Positions 35,455 through 46,983 of a stretch of 64,000 nucleotides of DNA are shown in pieces. Each line of letters starts with the position of its first letter. The stretch's first letter is position 1. A model generated the notes under the pieces. That model did not search any database and was not told the origin of the DNA. It saw only the letters and a list, made by a program, of their open reading frames with translations. Origin of the DNA: Taudactylus pleione (taxonomy: Eukaryota; Chordata; Amphibia; Anura; Myobatrachidae); the NCBI GenBank assembly GCA_031769625.1, contig JAUIMM010000126.1:1822001-1886000 (forward strand), written 5' to 3'. A program made the position numbers and the translations under genes.

Positions 35455-35947
35455 AGAATCGGTATGACATACCGTCGGACTAAAGCCCGGCAGATGTAAA
35501 ACCAACGCCGGAAGGCAGAAGAATGAAAATCCTGACAGGGTAAGTATTTAAGCTATTCCTAACCCTTTCCCCCCCTAACCCTCCCTTAGGGGTGCCTAAC
35601 CTCCCCCCCTCCCCGCACCCTGAACCTAACCCTCCCAGGGGGGGTGCCTAACACTAACCTCCCCCCCCTCCCGGGAGTGCCTAACCATAACCACCCCTTC
35701 CCCTAGCCTAACTACTTGGGGTGTGCCTAACCCTAAGTCCCCATGGGAGCCCCTAGGCCTAACCCAATCCCCCCCCACGACTATCTGTTCCCGATGCCTG
35801 GTTTACCTTTGTTCTGTATGCCGGGATTTAGGCGTGGTGATAATGGGCGTCTGGATTTTCGACACATATCATTAGTCCAGTGCCGGGATTTCACAGTCGG
35901 GAAGCCGGCGATCGGCATTTCGACCGCCGGCTTCCTGACTGCATACC
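35455..35947. mobile_element. 8-bp-TSD element with CCTAACC array
   Basis: The left end is GAATCGGTATGACATACCG and the right end is GGCTTCCTGACTGCATACC. The flanks GTTTAGTC (35447-35454) and ATTTAGTC (35948-35955) differ at one base. A C-rich array of CCTAACCCTCCC and GTGCCTAACC units fills about 35560-35770. It is the only GC-rich block in the presumed 3' UTR. Confidence 0.68.
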
Positions 35948-37017
35948 ATTTAGTCTATTCTCACACAGGCATGGCCAATTATGTCACTGCAAGGTAGGAA
36001 AATTAGACATGCAGTGCTTCATACTTGCCCTTTATTTTCACTGCGGTTAAAAATGTAGACTCAACATTGTATTTTACCCTTATTATTCATATGGTGAATT
36101 GTTTTGTTAAATTGATCGTTATGGTAGACATAATAATACAAATTACATTGGAATCAGTGGTAAGTAATTAAAACTATAGCATTGCTTTATTTTCAGAAAA
36201 GTTAAAAAATTATTTATTTCCTCACTCAAATGTACTTTACATATTTTTTACTAGTAAGCTTAACGTCATCCTATGCTTTTCAATAAAATAAAATACACTG
36301 TTGCCAGAGTATGTGATAATAACCTGAAATCCCAACTATAATATCTTCTGCTAAATATGTAAAAATTACACGCTCATCTAAAGTCTATAAAAATCAGAAA
36401 TGTTTAGATATATATAAAAAAACAACGGATTGAAGTTTATTTACTTAAAGTATAGATACATGCCAGTGCACCTGTAATAATACTCAGAAGTTAATATTTT
36501 CCCCACCCCTCCCCTTTTTTTTTTTTTTTCAAAAGTTTCCATTGGAGATATACATTGGTAGATGTATTTGTGAAAGTATATGTTCATTATGCTTGCTAAA
36601 ATCACAGATATGATGTGAATGGATACATTCTGGAATATAATGTCTATCTTGAAAATTAACTGCATAAAGATATTAATGTTAACATGTTATAGTTTTATTA
36701 GTCGAGCTAACAGTATGTCTAATTGCTTTGTGTATATCTAGTGACCTTTTTAATGCCTCTACCTACTGCCAAAATGGTATGTTCACTAAATTTCCATCAA
36801 TGCAGCTGACTTGTAAAATTTTGTTTAATACTAGGTAAAGCAGTAATTTGTTGTTTCAGAAACTGAACTGTTTTCTAATAAAAAAAATAAAAATGTGGAA
36901 GGTAGCATAACGAGAATGACCTTGCTCAATATTGCAGATTAACTGTTTGTCAGAGTATCGATGCAACTGTATTTTAGTCTAACAGATGTATAGATTTTTT
37001 TATGTACAAAAGAATTA

Positions 37018-37023
37018 AATAAA
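37018..37023 (+). promoter_or_regulatory. candidate distal poly(A) signal of SLC44A1
   Basis: AATAAA sits in TTAAATAAAAACATTTTTGC, followed within 50 bases by a T-rich stretch (TTTCATTTATGTCTACTTTTC). Repeat density rises again soon after. Earlier AATAAA motifs (for example near 29478 and 36888) are alternatives. Confidence 0.4.
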
Positions 37024-37040
37024 AACATTTTTGCAGTAAA

Positions 37041-38300
37041 AAAGTGCTGAAGTTTCATTTATGTCTACTTTTCTTGTTCAGATGTAGTAAGTAAACATTA
37101 GTTTACAGAATTAAGATATTGTACAGTAATGTTATATGATGACATTTGTTGAATCTTTACTGCTTCCTTTTTAAACGAGACACCAATTTTAAAATGTGTG
37201 TGTTGGTGAGGGTGTTCTCCATCTTCATTTTTATTCAGTTATTTTCTTCTTTTCACAACATTTAAATTTCATGCTAAAACTTTATTATGGACAAACTCTT
37301 ACAGCACCCAAGGCCGATGTGACAAAATATGCCACCCCCCCCCCCTTCAATTGTACAACAAATGACTATTCACATCTTATATCCTACAGTTGTGATTTCA
37401 CCTACTAAATCAGTGAACCTATACATGATTCTAGAAGTCATCCCTACATTATATAACTGCACCGTGGCACTGTACAGCTCAACATTTAACCAATGTATGA
37501 TAATATAGACCCTAACCTTTGGTTGCTGCTATATATAATAGAGCCTGGTGAGTAGTATACAGTACAGAGTCTCATGGTAGCCATTGCAGAGCATGGAGGC
37601 CAGTGTACTCGTGTCCTCTGCGGACTCATCTTCATTGTTGTAGGATAACAATAACCACTTGCCGGTGTGGTTGCATCTGGACCACGGAAAGCTGTGCTTT
37701 CCTTGACATGGTCGCATCTGATGCAACCATGTCTGAAATGCCTACTAGCGGCTGCTGGAAGCTAATCTTCCAGCAGGCTATGGCGAGCTGAGCCCAACAG
37801 CTAACAAGATCACCTATTGTCTGAGCTCTAAGCTGCACCTGTGTCTCCACCCAGTGATAGTCTCTCCTCCATCTCCAGGGCAACAGCACAGCGAGATGGA
37901 ATGTGCACCCTTGTTGCTGGTTTCGATGCTTGCATGTTTTTTTTTACATTTTTCCTAAAAATATACCCGCAATTTTTTTTTTTATCAAAATGCGGGAACA
38001 ATAACTGTTGAAACTTGATTCAATATAATTGTATTAACAAATCTGTATATTTGTTAAAAAAAATTAGACAGCTTTAAATGGCTATTTACATAACTTGATA
38101 ATGAAAAAAAAAAAATTTCAGTACTATATTCGCCAGGTAAGTGGTCAACTTAAAAAAAATAAAAATCACTTATTAAAATGTATATTTACATGTATGGTTA
38201 TAAGATTTGTCAGTGTAGTAAGAATAAGAAATTTTATGACTAGAATATGTTAAGACCATTGGCACACATCATCATTGTGGCTGTTAGGTCATCAAGGCAT
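37041..38300. other. intergenic, with a possible repeat at 37550-37900
   Basis: AT-rich except 37550-37900, which is GC-moderate and carries short inverted pairs (GCTGGAAGCTAATCTTCCAGC; GTTGCATC/GATGCAAC). I do not recognise the family. A C10 run lies at about 37335. Confidence 0.4.
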
Positions 38301-38304
38301 AGTG

Positions 38305-38475
38305 TTTCATAAACCTGGCCCTCATGGACCACTCACCGTCCAGAGATTAGGGATATCCCTACTACAGCAGAGATGGGTAAATCAAACTGACTGAGGTAAT
38401 AAGCTCCTTTGCTCATACTTTGATAGCATTAGTACCTAGAACGTGAGTAGCTATGAGGGTTTAGGAAACACTGTT
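38305..38475. mobile_element. diverged hAT-like MITE (same type as 13717)
   Basis: GTTTCATAAACCTGGCCCTC on the left and GAGGGTTTAGGAAACACTG on the right are inverted relatives. The interior retains AAATCAAACTGACTGAGGTA as in 14204-14389. Confidence 0.5.
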
Positions 38476-38714
38476 CTGGCACATGTTAATGAATATACGG
38501 AGGTCTGACAATCTTGACAGGAGTTTAATAACCCATTCAATTATATGAATATGTAAACATGTATTAAACAAATATATGGCCCCTGTTACTAGTCATCTAA
38601 TACCCTTCAGAGGACTCTGAATAAGATGCTAGAATAAGACCCTGTATCAAAATTCAAAGTCAGATGGAATAATTTGATAAGCAGAGCCAGCAAGTTGTAC
38701 ATATGGGTATATAT

Positions 38715-39045
38715 AAGGGGTGGGGACCCTTTTTTCAGCCGAGGGCCATTTTGATATATATAACCTATTCGCGGACCTTGTGCAGGCCACACCCCATCTG
38801 TGTGATGTCACACAGGGGTGGGGTCACAATCGCCGGTGATTACAGCAATGCCCGGAGCAACCGGGGAGCTGTAAGAGCAGTGGGGTGACCGTCTGAAGCG
38901 TCCTAAGGGCGCTCCAGGCGGCACTGCTGCATAGATCCTGGCTGCAGGGTGCCTAGAATGGCTAGCAGAAAAAAAGCTCTTGAGGGCCAGACCAATGATT
39001 CCGCTGGCCTTATACAGTCCCTGGGACTGAGGTACCCCATCCCTG
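38715..39045. mobile_element. hAT-like element (AGGGGTGGGGACCC)
   Basis: The left end AAGGGGTGGGGACCC and right end GGTACCCCATCCCTG are inverted. Both halves carry GGCC-rich motifs (CCGAGGGCCATTTTG; GAGGGCCAGACC). The flanks GTATATAT (38707-38714) and GTATAGAT (39046-39053) match at 7 of 8 bases. Confidence 0.65.
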
Positions 39046-39053
39046 GTATAGAT

Positions 39054-39838
39054 AGTCCTCAGTGCAAGTTCAGGATGGTGTCTGAACCTCTAATTATGCA
39101 TGGCCTTACAAAAATCAATTTGCTCAATAAACAAAATAATTTCTCTAACCAGACATTAGACAATGTGGGTTCAGTCATGAGGGGTCCAGGGTGCAGATGA
39201 TCTGTCAGACATACAGTGGTGGTTGTACAGAGATCAATATTGTAGCTTCCGATGAACTACTGCTTCTTCCCAATCCGTCTGTGTGTGACTTTATTAGGTT
39301 GCTGACCTGTCCAGTTGCAGGATGTTGGCCTCAGAACCATCTATTGTAGTATTCAGGCATAGCGACTGTAAAACATATAACTAGAGCACAGTGCTGTTTT
39401 CTTAACCGAACACATTTCTGTCAAAAGGGATGCTGGCTTCATTGGAGGTATGATCAAAATGGGGAAAGTGGGTCCATTAAATACCACTCCCACCCCCATC
39501 AATTTGTATACACCTGTGTGTGAATCCAACTTGTGTCCAGGGGTGGATCGGGATGGAAAACCAGTGCGGGACATTTCTGGAAGCAGCCCTGTTGAGGGGG
39601 TGGGATACTCCCTCCTCACAGAGTAATATCCTCAGGGAGGCAGTTCCTTGTGTCATTTGCTGAAGTCGCGTCTGCGATGTTATGCTAATGTCATTACAAA
39701 GCCCTTCCCTGGTGTACATCCATGCATTTGAATGTGCAAGGACTCAGATGCCCACTCTACAGACGCTGCAATCATGCCTTGTGCGTCTTTACATTCCACC
39801 ATCGGTTGAACCATTGAAACTAGCACAAGCCCTATGCT
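39054..39838. other. intergenic, nothing recognised
   Basis: No gene or clear repeat ends. Small open frames on the minus strand (39353-39955) have no recognisable motifs. Confidence 0.45.
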
Positions 39839-39997
39839 AGAAAAGTTAAAAACTGGCATATCAGGGGCAAACAAGCCTGTTAGTAGAAAGCGTGTCCAGA
39901 GGATATCAGAAACTGGTTCCTGGTTTGAAAAAAGAGCCACAGAGCTTTCTACCAACAGGATTTTTTACCCCCTGATATGCCACTATTTAACTTTTCT
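39839..39997. repeat. foldback repeat, about 53-bp arms
   Basis: The arm 39839-39891 (AGAAAAGTTAAAAACTGGCA onward, ending GTAGAAAGC) is complementary with few mismatches to 39944-39997 (GCTTTCTACCAACAGG to AACTTTTCT). The 52-base loop contains GGATATCAGAAACTGGTTCC. Confidence 0.7.
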
Positions 39998-40207
39998 GAT
40001 GCACGTGTGATATATCCCAAGTAAACAATTGTGCATTTAGCTTACTACACTATCTGAACCTCCTTGTTCTTTTTGCCTTTCATTTTTAATATTTTTCATA
40101 TATATTTCACATGTGCTGCGCATTTACCTTGGAGGATAAAAAGCTCCCGTATGTTGGATTCATTTACGTGAGTGTGCAAGCTACCCTAGAGATATACTGG
40201 ACATATA

Positions 40208-41803
40208 CAGTGCATCCGGAAAGTATTCACAACGCTTCACTTTTTCCACATTTTGTTATGTTACAGCCTTATTCCAAACTAGAATAAATTAATTTTTGTC
40301 CTCAAAATTCTCCACATAATACCCCATAATGACGTGTAAAAAGTTTTTTTTTAAATCACATGTACATAAGTATTCTCACAGCCTTTGCTCAATACTTTGT
40401 TGATGCACCTTTGGCAGCAATTACAGCCTCAAGTCTTTTTGAATATGATGCCACAAGCTTGGCACACCTATCTTTGGGCAGTTTCACCCATTCCTCTTTG
40501 CAGCACCTCTCAAGCTCCATCAGATTGAATGGGAAGCGTCGGTGCACAACCATTTTCAGATCTCTCCAGAGATGTTCAATCGGATTCAAGTCTGGCCTCT
40601 GGCTGGGCCACTCAAGGACATTCACAGAGTTGTCCTGAAGCCACTCCTTTGATACCTTGGCTGTGTGCTTAGGGTCGTTGTCCTGCTGAAAGATGAACAA
40701 TCGCCCCAGTCTGTGTTCAAGAGCAGTCTGGCAGGTTTTCATCCAGGATGCCTGTACATTGAGGCATTCATCTTTCCCTCTGTCCTGACTAGTCTCCCAC
40801 TTCCTGCCGCTGAAAAACATCCCCACAGCATGATGCTGCCACCACCATGCTTCACTGTAGGGGATGGTATTGGCCTGGTGATGAGCGGTGCCTGGTTTCT
40901 GCCAAACATAATGCCTGGCATTGAAGCCAAAAAGTTAAATCTTTGTCTCATCAGACCAGAGAATTTTTTTTCTCATGGTCTGAGAGTCCTTCAGGTGCAT
41001 TTTGGCAAACTCCAGGCTGACTGCCATGTGCTATTTACTAAGGAGTGGCTTCCGTCTGACCACTCTTCCATACACGCCTGATTGGTGGATTGCTGCAGAG
41101 ATGGTTGTCCTTCTGGAAGGTTCTCCTCTCTCCACAGAGGAATGATGTAGCTCTGACAGAGTGACCATCGGGTTCTTGGTCACCTCCCTGACTAGGGCCC
41201 TTCTCCCATGATCGCTCAGTTTAGACGGCCGGCCAACTCTAGGAAGAGTCCTGGTGGTTTCAAACTTATTCCATTTATGGTTGATGGAGGCCAATGGCCA
41301 ATGTGCTCATTGGGACCTTCAAAGCAGCAGATATTTTTCTGTACCCTTCCCCAGATTTGTGCCTCGAGACAATCCTGTCTTGGAGGTCTACAGACAATTC
41401 CTTGGACTTCATGCTTGGTTTGTGCTCTGACAATCACTGTCAAGTGTGAAACCTTATATAGACAGGTGTATGCCTTTCAAAATCATGTCCAAACAACTGA
41501 ATTTACCACAGGCAGACTCCAATTAAGCTGTAGGAACATCTCAAGGATGATCATTGGAAACAGGATGCACCTGAGCTCAAGTTTGAGCTTCATGGCAAAG
41601 GCTGTGAATATTTATGTACATGTGATTTCTTAGGTTTTTTTTTAAATTAAATTTGCAAAAATCTAAAAAATACTTTTTACACGTTGTCATTAGTAGTGTG
41701 TGTAGAATTTTGAGGACAAAAATTAATTCCATTTTGGAATAAGGCTGTAACATAACAAAATGTGGGAAAAGTGAAGCGCTGTGAATACTTTCCGGATGCA
41801 CTG
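40208..41803 (-). mobile_element. Tc1-type transposon, inactive
   Basis: The terminal inverted repeats begin CAGTGCATCCGGAAAGTATT and run for more than 100 bases at both ends, with TA at 40206-40207 and 41804-41805. At 1596 bp it is full length. The minus strand encodes a broken Tc1 transposase (next entry). This end sequence is typical of Tc1 elements in fish and frogs. Confidence 0.95.
40389..41412 (-). pseudogene. Tc1 transposase pseudogene
   Basis: Reading down from 41412 the N terminus gives MKSKELSVDLQDRIVSRHKS, then paired-like DNA-binding helices. A frame break near 41280 ends that frame. The next segment (41294-41031) has KFETTRTLPRVGRPSKLSDH and LVREVTKNPMVTLSEL. The catalytic part (40951-40389) holds [31 protein letters not shown] and [15 protein letters not shown]. 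The last two give the second Asp and the Glu of a DD34E triad. The C terminus is complete, but the frames do not join without shifts, so no active enzyme is made. Confidence 0.92.
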
Positions 41804-41805
41804 TA

Positions 41806-42440
41806 TGTTAAATATTATTTATCTATACTAGATTATATAATGTTTCCTGCCTGTGGCCCTGACTCAGATGTACACTAATGCAGCTGTGATTGTGTACTCA
41901 GATAATGTTCCACTAATAACTGGATTTTTATTGAGATGCACACTGGCGGCTTTGCTAATCCCAGCAGCTTCGAACGAAGATACAGCATCGGTCGCAGATC
42001 AGTTACTTTTCGAAGTTCTGAGGAGCCTTATGGTCACACAGCGTGGCCACTGGGTCTAAGACGCAGATCCCATGTTCATTGTGTAGGGAACCGCAGGCTG
42101 AGACATGCCCCCAAAACAGTCGCGTCACACCTGCATTCATACCGCCACTCCCCGTTACCACCCCCCAAATGGTAGAGGTAACCTCTCTCTCCCATCTGCC
42201 TGTGAATCACTTTGCGATTAAGTCCTCACTACAACTATCATTGCTAATGAATGACCACGTGTGTGCAGAACAACTAATGCATGCGCAGATCGACAGTAAT
42301 CACTCAACTGTGTAAACATCAGCACTGCGTCCTTCTCTGGATCAGGCCCCGGGTCACTTCTGTGTGATGCAGTTAGAACAGCAGTGTCAGCCGCCCCTTA
42401 CCTCCTGTGTTACTGCTGGATCTGTGAGAGAGTGACTACA
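41806..42440. other. repeat-like intergenic DNA
   Basis: Mixed composition; the GGATCAGGCCC motif at 42341 resembles a Harbinger-family end. I could not define a left boundary. Confidence 0.35.
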
Positions 42441-42713
42441 CATGGCCCACCCCTCCCCCATGCTACCTCTCATATTCCATTCCAGTATACACATCCCACC
42501 CCTCCCCCATGCTACCTCTCATATTCCATTCCAGTATACACATCCCACCCCTCCCCCATGCTACCTCTCATTCCATTCCAGTATACACAACCCACCCCTC
42601 CCCCATGCTACCTCTCATTCCATTCCAGTATACACAACCCACCCCCCCCCTTACAGCACCCCATATTACACTCCATTAAACACAGCCCACCCCACCCCAT
42701 GCTACCTTCATCC
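42441..42713. repeat. minisatellite, about 58-bp unit
   Basis: The unit contains CCCACCCCTCCCCCATGCTA followed by CCTCTCATATTCCATTCCAG and TATACACA. Four close copies run from 42441 to about 42640, then a diverged fifth. It continues on the far side of the element 42714-43201 at 43202-43420. Long proline/histidine-rich open frames here are by-products of the repeat. Confidence 0.8.
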
Positions 42714-43201
42714 CAGGTGGCGTAACTTCATCCCAGGTGCCTGGAGACAAGATAAATGTTGGTGCCCCCCAGCACCTATGCCAGCCCCAGCTGCTGCCCC
42801 CCATGCAGTTCCCTCTTTAGAGGTCCCCCTATGCAGTGCCACCTATGTAGTGCCCCCCAGTAGTGGTCCGCCTTTGCAGTACCCCAGTAGTAAGGGCCCC
42901 TGTAGTGCTCCTAGTAGTAAACTCCCTGTAGAGCCCCCTGTAGTAAGACCCCTTAATGACCCCTGTAATGCTCCCAGTAATGCCCCCTGTAGTGAGCCCC
43001 TGGTAATGCCCCTGTAGTGGGCACCCAGTAATGCCCCCTGTAGTGAGCCCCCCCCCCCCCCCTGGTGTGCACACACACAAAAAAAAAAATACCTGAATCC
43101 CCGCTCCAGTGCTGCTGCCTTCCGTCCCCGGCGCCCGCTCCTCCTTAAGGGCTGGAGCCCAGCGGCAAATGACTCCATTGTCTCCGGGAGTTCCGCCACT
43201 G
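42714..43201. mobile_element. hAT-like CAGGTGGCGTAACTTC element inside a minisatellite
   Basis: The ends are CAGGTGGCGTAACTTCATCC and GGAGTTCCGCCACTG, as in 50915-51236 (which also shares CATTGTCTCC near its right end). The interior 42800-43060 is a short-unit array of GTAGTGCCCCC-like blocks with a C17 run near 43050. The outer minisatellite resumes directly after it. Confidence 0.62.
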
Positions 43202-43420
43202 CTCTCATATTCCATTCCAGGATACACAGCCCTCCACTCCCGCATTCAGCACCCCATATTATATTCTAGTATACACAGCCCACCCCTCCCCTATACAGCA
43301 ACCCATATTACATTCCATTATACATAGCCCTCCCCATACAGCACCCCATATTCCATTCCTGTATACACAGCCCCCCTCCCCTTCAGTACACATAGCACCT
43401 CCATATTACTTCATGTTACA
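43202..43420. repeat. continuation of the 58-bp minisatellite
   Basis: Diverged units CTCTCATATTCCATTCCAGG, CAGCACCCCATATTATATTC and GTATACACAGCCCACCCC repeat three to four times. Confidence 0.7.
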
Positions 43421-44015
43421 GTATCTGGCTTTCTGTAGAGAGCAGGGAGCCAGGAGATAGTGGTGTGGACCCGGGAGGCGGCACAAGTAGTCCAGTGAAC
43501 ACCGCACAGCAGTGACTGAAGTGGAGGGCTGATACGCACAGTCTACTCTGAGCCCTGTGGTAGGTTAGTTGGTCCCTGGGGAGGGGCAAGCGGTAGCCAC
43601 TGTGTGGCAAGGCAATGTCAGACAGCCGATATGTGTGCTGTCCTGGCTTCTGGCCTGGGTCATCTGCTTTAGTTAAAGTTTACCGGCGACATAGCTGTCA
43701 GCCAGCTGCACCATAGGCAAACGCAGGGGGGTTTCCGTCTGCCTGGAATATTTACATATATGTCCAGGGCAGTGTTAGGTTCTTCTGCTGCTGCTCCCCC
43801 AGACTCCCGGACTTGCTCCCATGCCCTGTAATGTTGCTCACATCTAAAATAAAAACATTCAGCTCAAGCAGGATGGCCCTACTGCCACATCTAATTGCTT
43901 ACTGTGATTGCTGGTCCTGTATATGCTGGGATTATGACATACAATACACTTTGTATGACGCATATTAAAGCTGGATAGTGATAATTATGCCCTCTTCATG
44001 GACTAGTCACACTCA
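43421..44015. other. intergenic, nothing recognised
   Basis: GC-moderate to AT-rich DNA without a gene. The piece 43988-44015 (TGCCCTCTTCATGGACTAGT) belongs to a repeat also present at 51873. Confidence 0.45.
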
Positions 44016-44023
44016 CTCTAAAA

Positions 44024-44886
44024 CATACTTGCCAACTCTTCCTCATTGTCAGGGAGACTCCCTGAAATAGTAGCAAACTCCCTGAAGAGTCTAGCAATCT
44101 CCCTGATTGCACCTTACCCCCATTATGTAGTTGTTATATGCTTGGAAATAAAGAGATATACACATTCAAATGGTATAATTAGTACCATTTCCTTGCATTG
44201 GTTATAAGGCACAGCGATCCCAAAAGCTACAAGCATTTTCGTATAAGGTTTGTCCACTTATATGGAACCACTTGTAAAACACAATACATGTAGATCTTAC
44301 TAACTGTTATGTGGCTCATTACCATTTGGATATAAGGCAAGTTTATGACACGCCTCTCAGATGTAGCAGTACACGTCCAGTTGCTTTCACGGGATGCAGT
44401 CAGGAAGCCGACGGCCACAATGCCAACCACCGGTTTCCCGACTGTCTAATCCCGGCAGGGGTCTAATGACAGGCGTCGAAATCCTGACGCCTGTCATTTT
44501 ACCTATGGCGGGAGCCTGACGCCCGGCATACCGATCGAAGGTAAGTCGGGTGCCAGGCGCGAACAGCCTGGGGGGGGAGGGTTAGGTTAGGGGCTCTGGG
44601 TGGGGACTTAGGGTTAGGCACCCCCCTGGGAGAGTTAGGGTTAGGCAGCAGGGAAGAGGGGGTTAGGTTTAAGCTCTTAGAGGGGGGTTAGTATTAGGCA
44701 GTAGGGAGAGAGGTAAGGGTTAGCCACCCCTAAAGGAGGGTTAGGGCGGGGGGGGGGTTAGGTTAGTTAGTACTTACCTTTAGTGAGTCAGGATCTTCAC
44801 TGGTGCCGGGCTTGCAGCGTCAGGATTTGTACCGATCACGCTTTCACAATCTCCCTGAAATGCTCTTTCAAAAGTAGGCAAGTATG
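44024..44886. mobile_element. hAT-like element (CATACTTGCCAACT), perfect 8-bp TSD, with nested element
   Basis: The TIRs are CATACTTGCCAACT and GTAGGCAAGTATG; CTCTAAAA duplicates at 44016-44023 and 44887-44894. The body has CAGGGAGACTCCCTGAAATA and CAATCTCCCTGAAATG motifs. The sequence flanking it (CACTCTAAAA then TCAAGCATTTGG) is found uninterrupted at 51893-51920, an empty-site relative. It is split by 44391-44837. Confidence 0.82.
44391..44837. mobile_element. 8-bp-TSD element with GGGTTAGGCACC array, nested
   Basis: It starts GGGATGCAGTCAGGAAGCC and ends GGATTTGTACCGATCAC. The duplication GCTTTCAC lies at 44383-44390 and 44838-44845. The array of GGGTTAGGCACCCCCC-like units runs 44575-44765. 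It is younger than the hAT-like element it sits in. Confidence 0.75.
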
Positions 44887-44894
44887 CTCTAAAA

Positions 44895-45861
44895 TCAAGC
44901 ATTTGGAAAACCCCTTCTAGAAATCCTGCGTTTGCCACTGTGCACCGCTGATTATTCCGCCCCTGCAATGAGCTTCTGCACAGATGCTCTGAAAGCTGCC
45001 TAATAGGAGCTGTGCTCCAATCATGGCAGCTATGAATCAGCCTGCGGGGTGGCAAGGAAGGGGGGGGTGTTCAGGCCCAGTAGGAAATGTCCCGACGTGC
45101 TGTGGGGTTCACATACTTTTTCCAACCTATACTTTGAATATTAAGAAGCTGTATTCAATCCGGACAAGAAAACAATGTAATCTGTGTGTTGTTGGTATAA
45201 GCAGACTGTTTGTCTATCTTTGTGACATTTTATGACCAATTTATACAGAGATCAAGGTAATTCCATAGGGTTCACATACTTTTTAGTGCCACATTTAAAA
45301 GAACTAAGATTATTTTTATAATTTTACAGATCATAATGTAAAACCTAGTTGTCTATTCTATAGTATGTAATTGTTCATGTCACATATGGTTAGTTAATTT
45401 ACAAGCATAAAATGCTGTATAACACCAGCTTACAACACAGACAAAACTGGTATCACAGCAAGAATGACCATATAAACAAGGTGACCTGTAATCGAATAAA
45501 TATCAATACTTTTGTGCAGAGAATATGTCTGATGTTAAGCAAATGTGCCATTACAAAAGCGGTTGTGTGTTATACTGTAATTATATTTGACTTTATTATA
45601 AAGCACTTTGACTTTATTCTATTCCTACCTTTGTGGTGAATTCATATAACCCTAGCTGAGAAGTTTGTGACACAGCTGGGTAATAATTATATATGAAAAA
45701 TGTTTGCTTTGTTTTCGGTCTCACATATTAGAATAGTACAACTCTGCAATCTATAGTGCTCTCTAGTGTACACAAAGTAGAATGTTTCATAAGGCAGAAT
45801 GAGAACCAAATCCTCCTAACACTGAAAATGCTGCATACATGATTGCCCACATTTGCACATA
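44895..45861. other. intergenic, nothing recognised
   Basis: 44895-44945 is the remainder of the repeat shared with 51910-51955. The rest is AT-rich with no gene. GGTTCACATACTTTTT occurs twice (45107 and 45269), suggesting an eroded repeat between. Confidence 0.45.
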
Positions 45862-45869
45862 CTTCAACT

Positions 45870-46983
45870 CAGTGGCGGAACTTGTGAGTGGTGGGCCCAG
45901 GTGCAAACATTTGCTTTGAGCCCCCCTACTCCAACTTCAAAGTGCAGTGGGTGACAGAGAGAGGTAGAGGATGACAGGGAGAGGCAAGAGGTAGACAAAG
46001 AGAGGCAAGAAGGTGACAAGGAGAGGGTGTCAGGGAGAGATAACAGCCAGTGGGTGGCAGGGAGAGGGAAGAGGCAGTGGTTGAAAGGGAGAGGTGACAG
46101 GCCGTGGGTTACAGGGAGAAGCAGTGGGTGACAGGGTGAGAGGTGACAGGGAGGGTAACAGGGATAGTTGACGGGCAATGGTTGAAAGGGAGAGGGCAGG
46201 GTGAGAGGTGACAGGGATACTTGATGGGCAATGGGTGAAAGGGAGAGGGGATAGGCAGTGGGTGACGGGAGAGGGTGAGAGGTGACAGGGATAGTTGACG
46301 GGCAATGGGTGAAAGGGAGAGGGGATTGGCAGTGGGTGACGGAGTGAGTGATATGTAGAGGTGACAGGGAAAAGCAGTGGGTTAGAGGGTAAGGATATTG
46401 AATTTCAACCTCTATAAGCACCTACCTATACCTTCTAAACCCTGCCTATAAACCTCTAAAATTGACGCTATTTGCGTATGCAGTCATACAGTAAAATAAA
46501 GACTTTAGACTTCGAACATGTGGTTCCAAAGCACAAAGTATTATTCAAGTAAAGTACAGTCAGTTACACGCTGTGATCTAAGTACAATTTAGCCCAAAGA
46601 ATTATACAGACCCAAGATACAGTCATACATACGCAAGCGCTCTGGGACCAGATTCTGGCATCAGCAAGAGACCTCCGTCAATCAGCAATCAGCAGAATAG
46701 ACTAGAAACCCAGGGTCAGAGCACACATATTTAATCAGAGCTCAGCACATGCTCCTCTGACCACGCTGCCGAGACTACTGGGATTTATTACCCAGTAGTG
46801 CACTGCAGTGCTGAGCCCTGACTGCACTGTGCTCTGGTCCCCTGCTTGTAGCTGCCGGCCGGGTCAGTCACAGCCTTGATGACTGCCCGGTAAGAAGCTG
46901 CACTGCACCTGTCATACAGGAAGTATGGACCCCTACATTGCGATGGGCCCCGGTGCAGTGCATCGGCGGTATTTCCGCCCCTG
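45870..46983. mobile_element. hAT-like CAGTGGCGGAACTT element, perfect 8-bp TSD
   Basis: The ends are CAGTGGCGGAACTTGTG and GGTATTTCCGCCCCTG. The duplication CTTCAACT lies at 45862-45869 and 46984-46991. The subterminal GGGCCCAGGTGCAA and GGGCCCCGGTGCAG match. At 1114 bp it is the largest of this family here, mostly because of the minisatellite at 45940-46390. Confidence 0.82.
45940..46390. repeat. minisatellite (GGGTGACAGGGAGAGG)
   Basis: Units such as AGTGGGTGACAGGGAGAGG and GGGATAGTTGACGGGCAATG alternate in higher-order blocks of roughly 85-110 bases. The long serine/proline/leucine/histidine-rich open frames on the minus strand (45864-46421) come from this array. Confidence 0.8.

Larger units (their letters stand above)
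29421..37040 (+). other. SLC44A1: probable long 3' UTR of SLC44A1
   Basis: From the stop codon to about 37.04 kb the DNA is AT-rich, has no coding exons, and holds only a few insertions (32910-33055, a fragment at 34780-34870, and 35455-35947). This contrasts with the transposon-packed DNA on both sides. Mammalian SLC44A1 mRNAs also carry multi-kilobase 3' UTRs. Several AATAAA motifs occur; the most convincing end is the one at 37018. The extent is inference from composition. Confidence 0.55.

Noticed and set aside
42441..42713. CRISPR-like array
   Set aside because: The repeats are contiguous 58-bp units without unique spacers, in a vertebrate genome.
42384..43245. Long open frames on both strands, proline/histidine- or glycine-rich
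   Set aside because: They are produced by the 58-bp minisatellite and the GTAGTGCCCCC array, with no gene-like features.
45864..46421. 185-codon minus-strand frame
   Set aside because: It lies wholly on a minisatellite inside a hAT-like element; the composition is that of the repeat.
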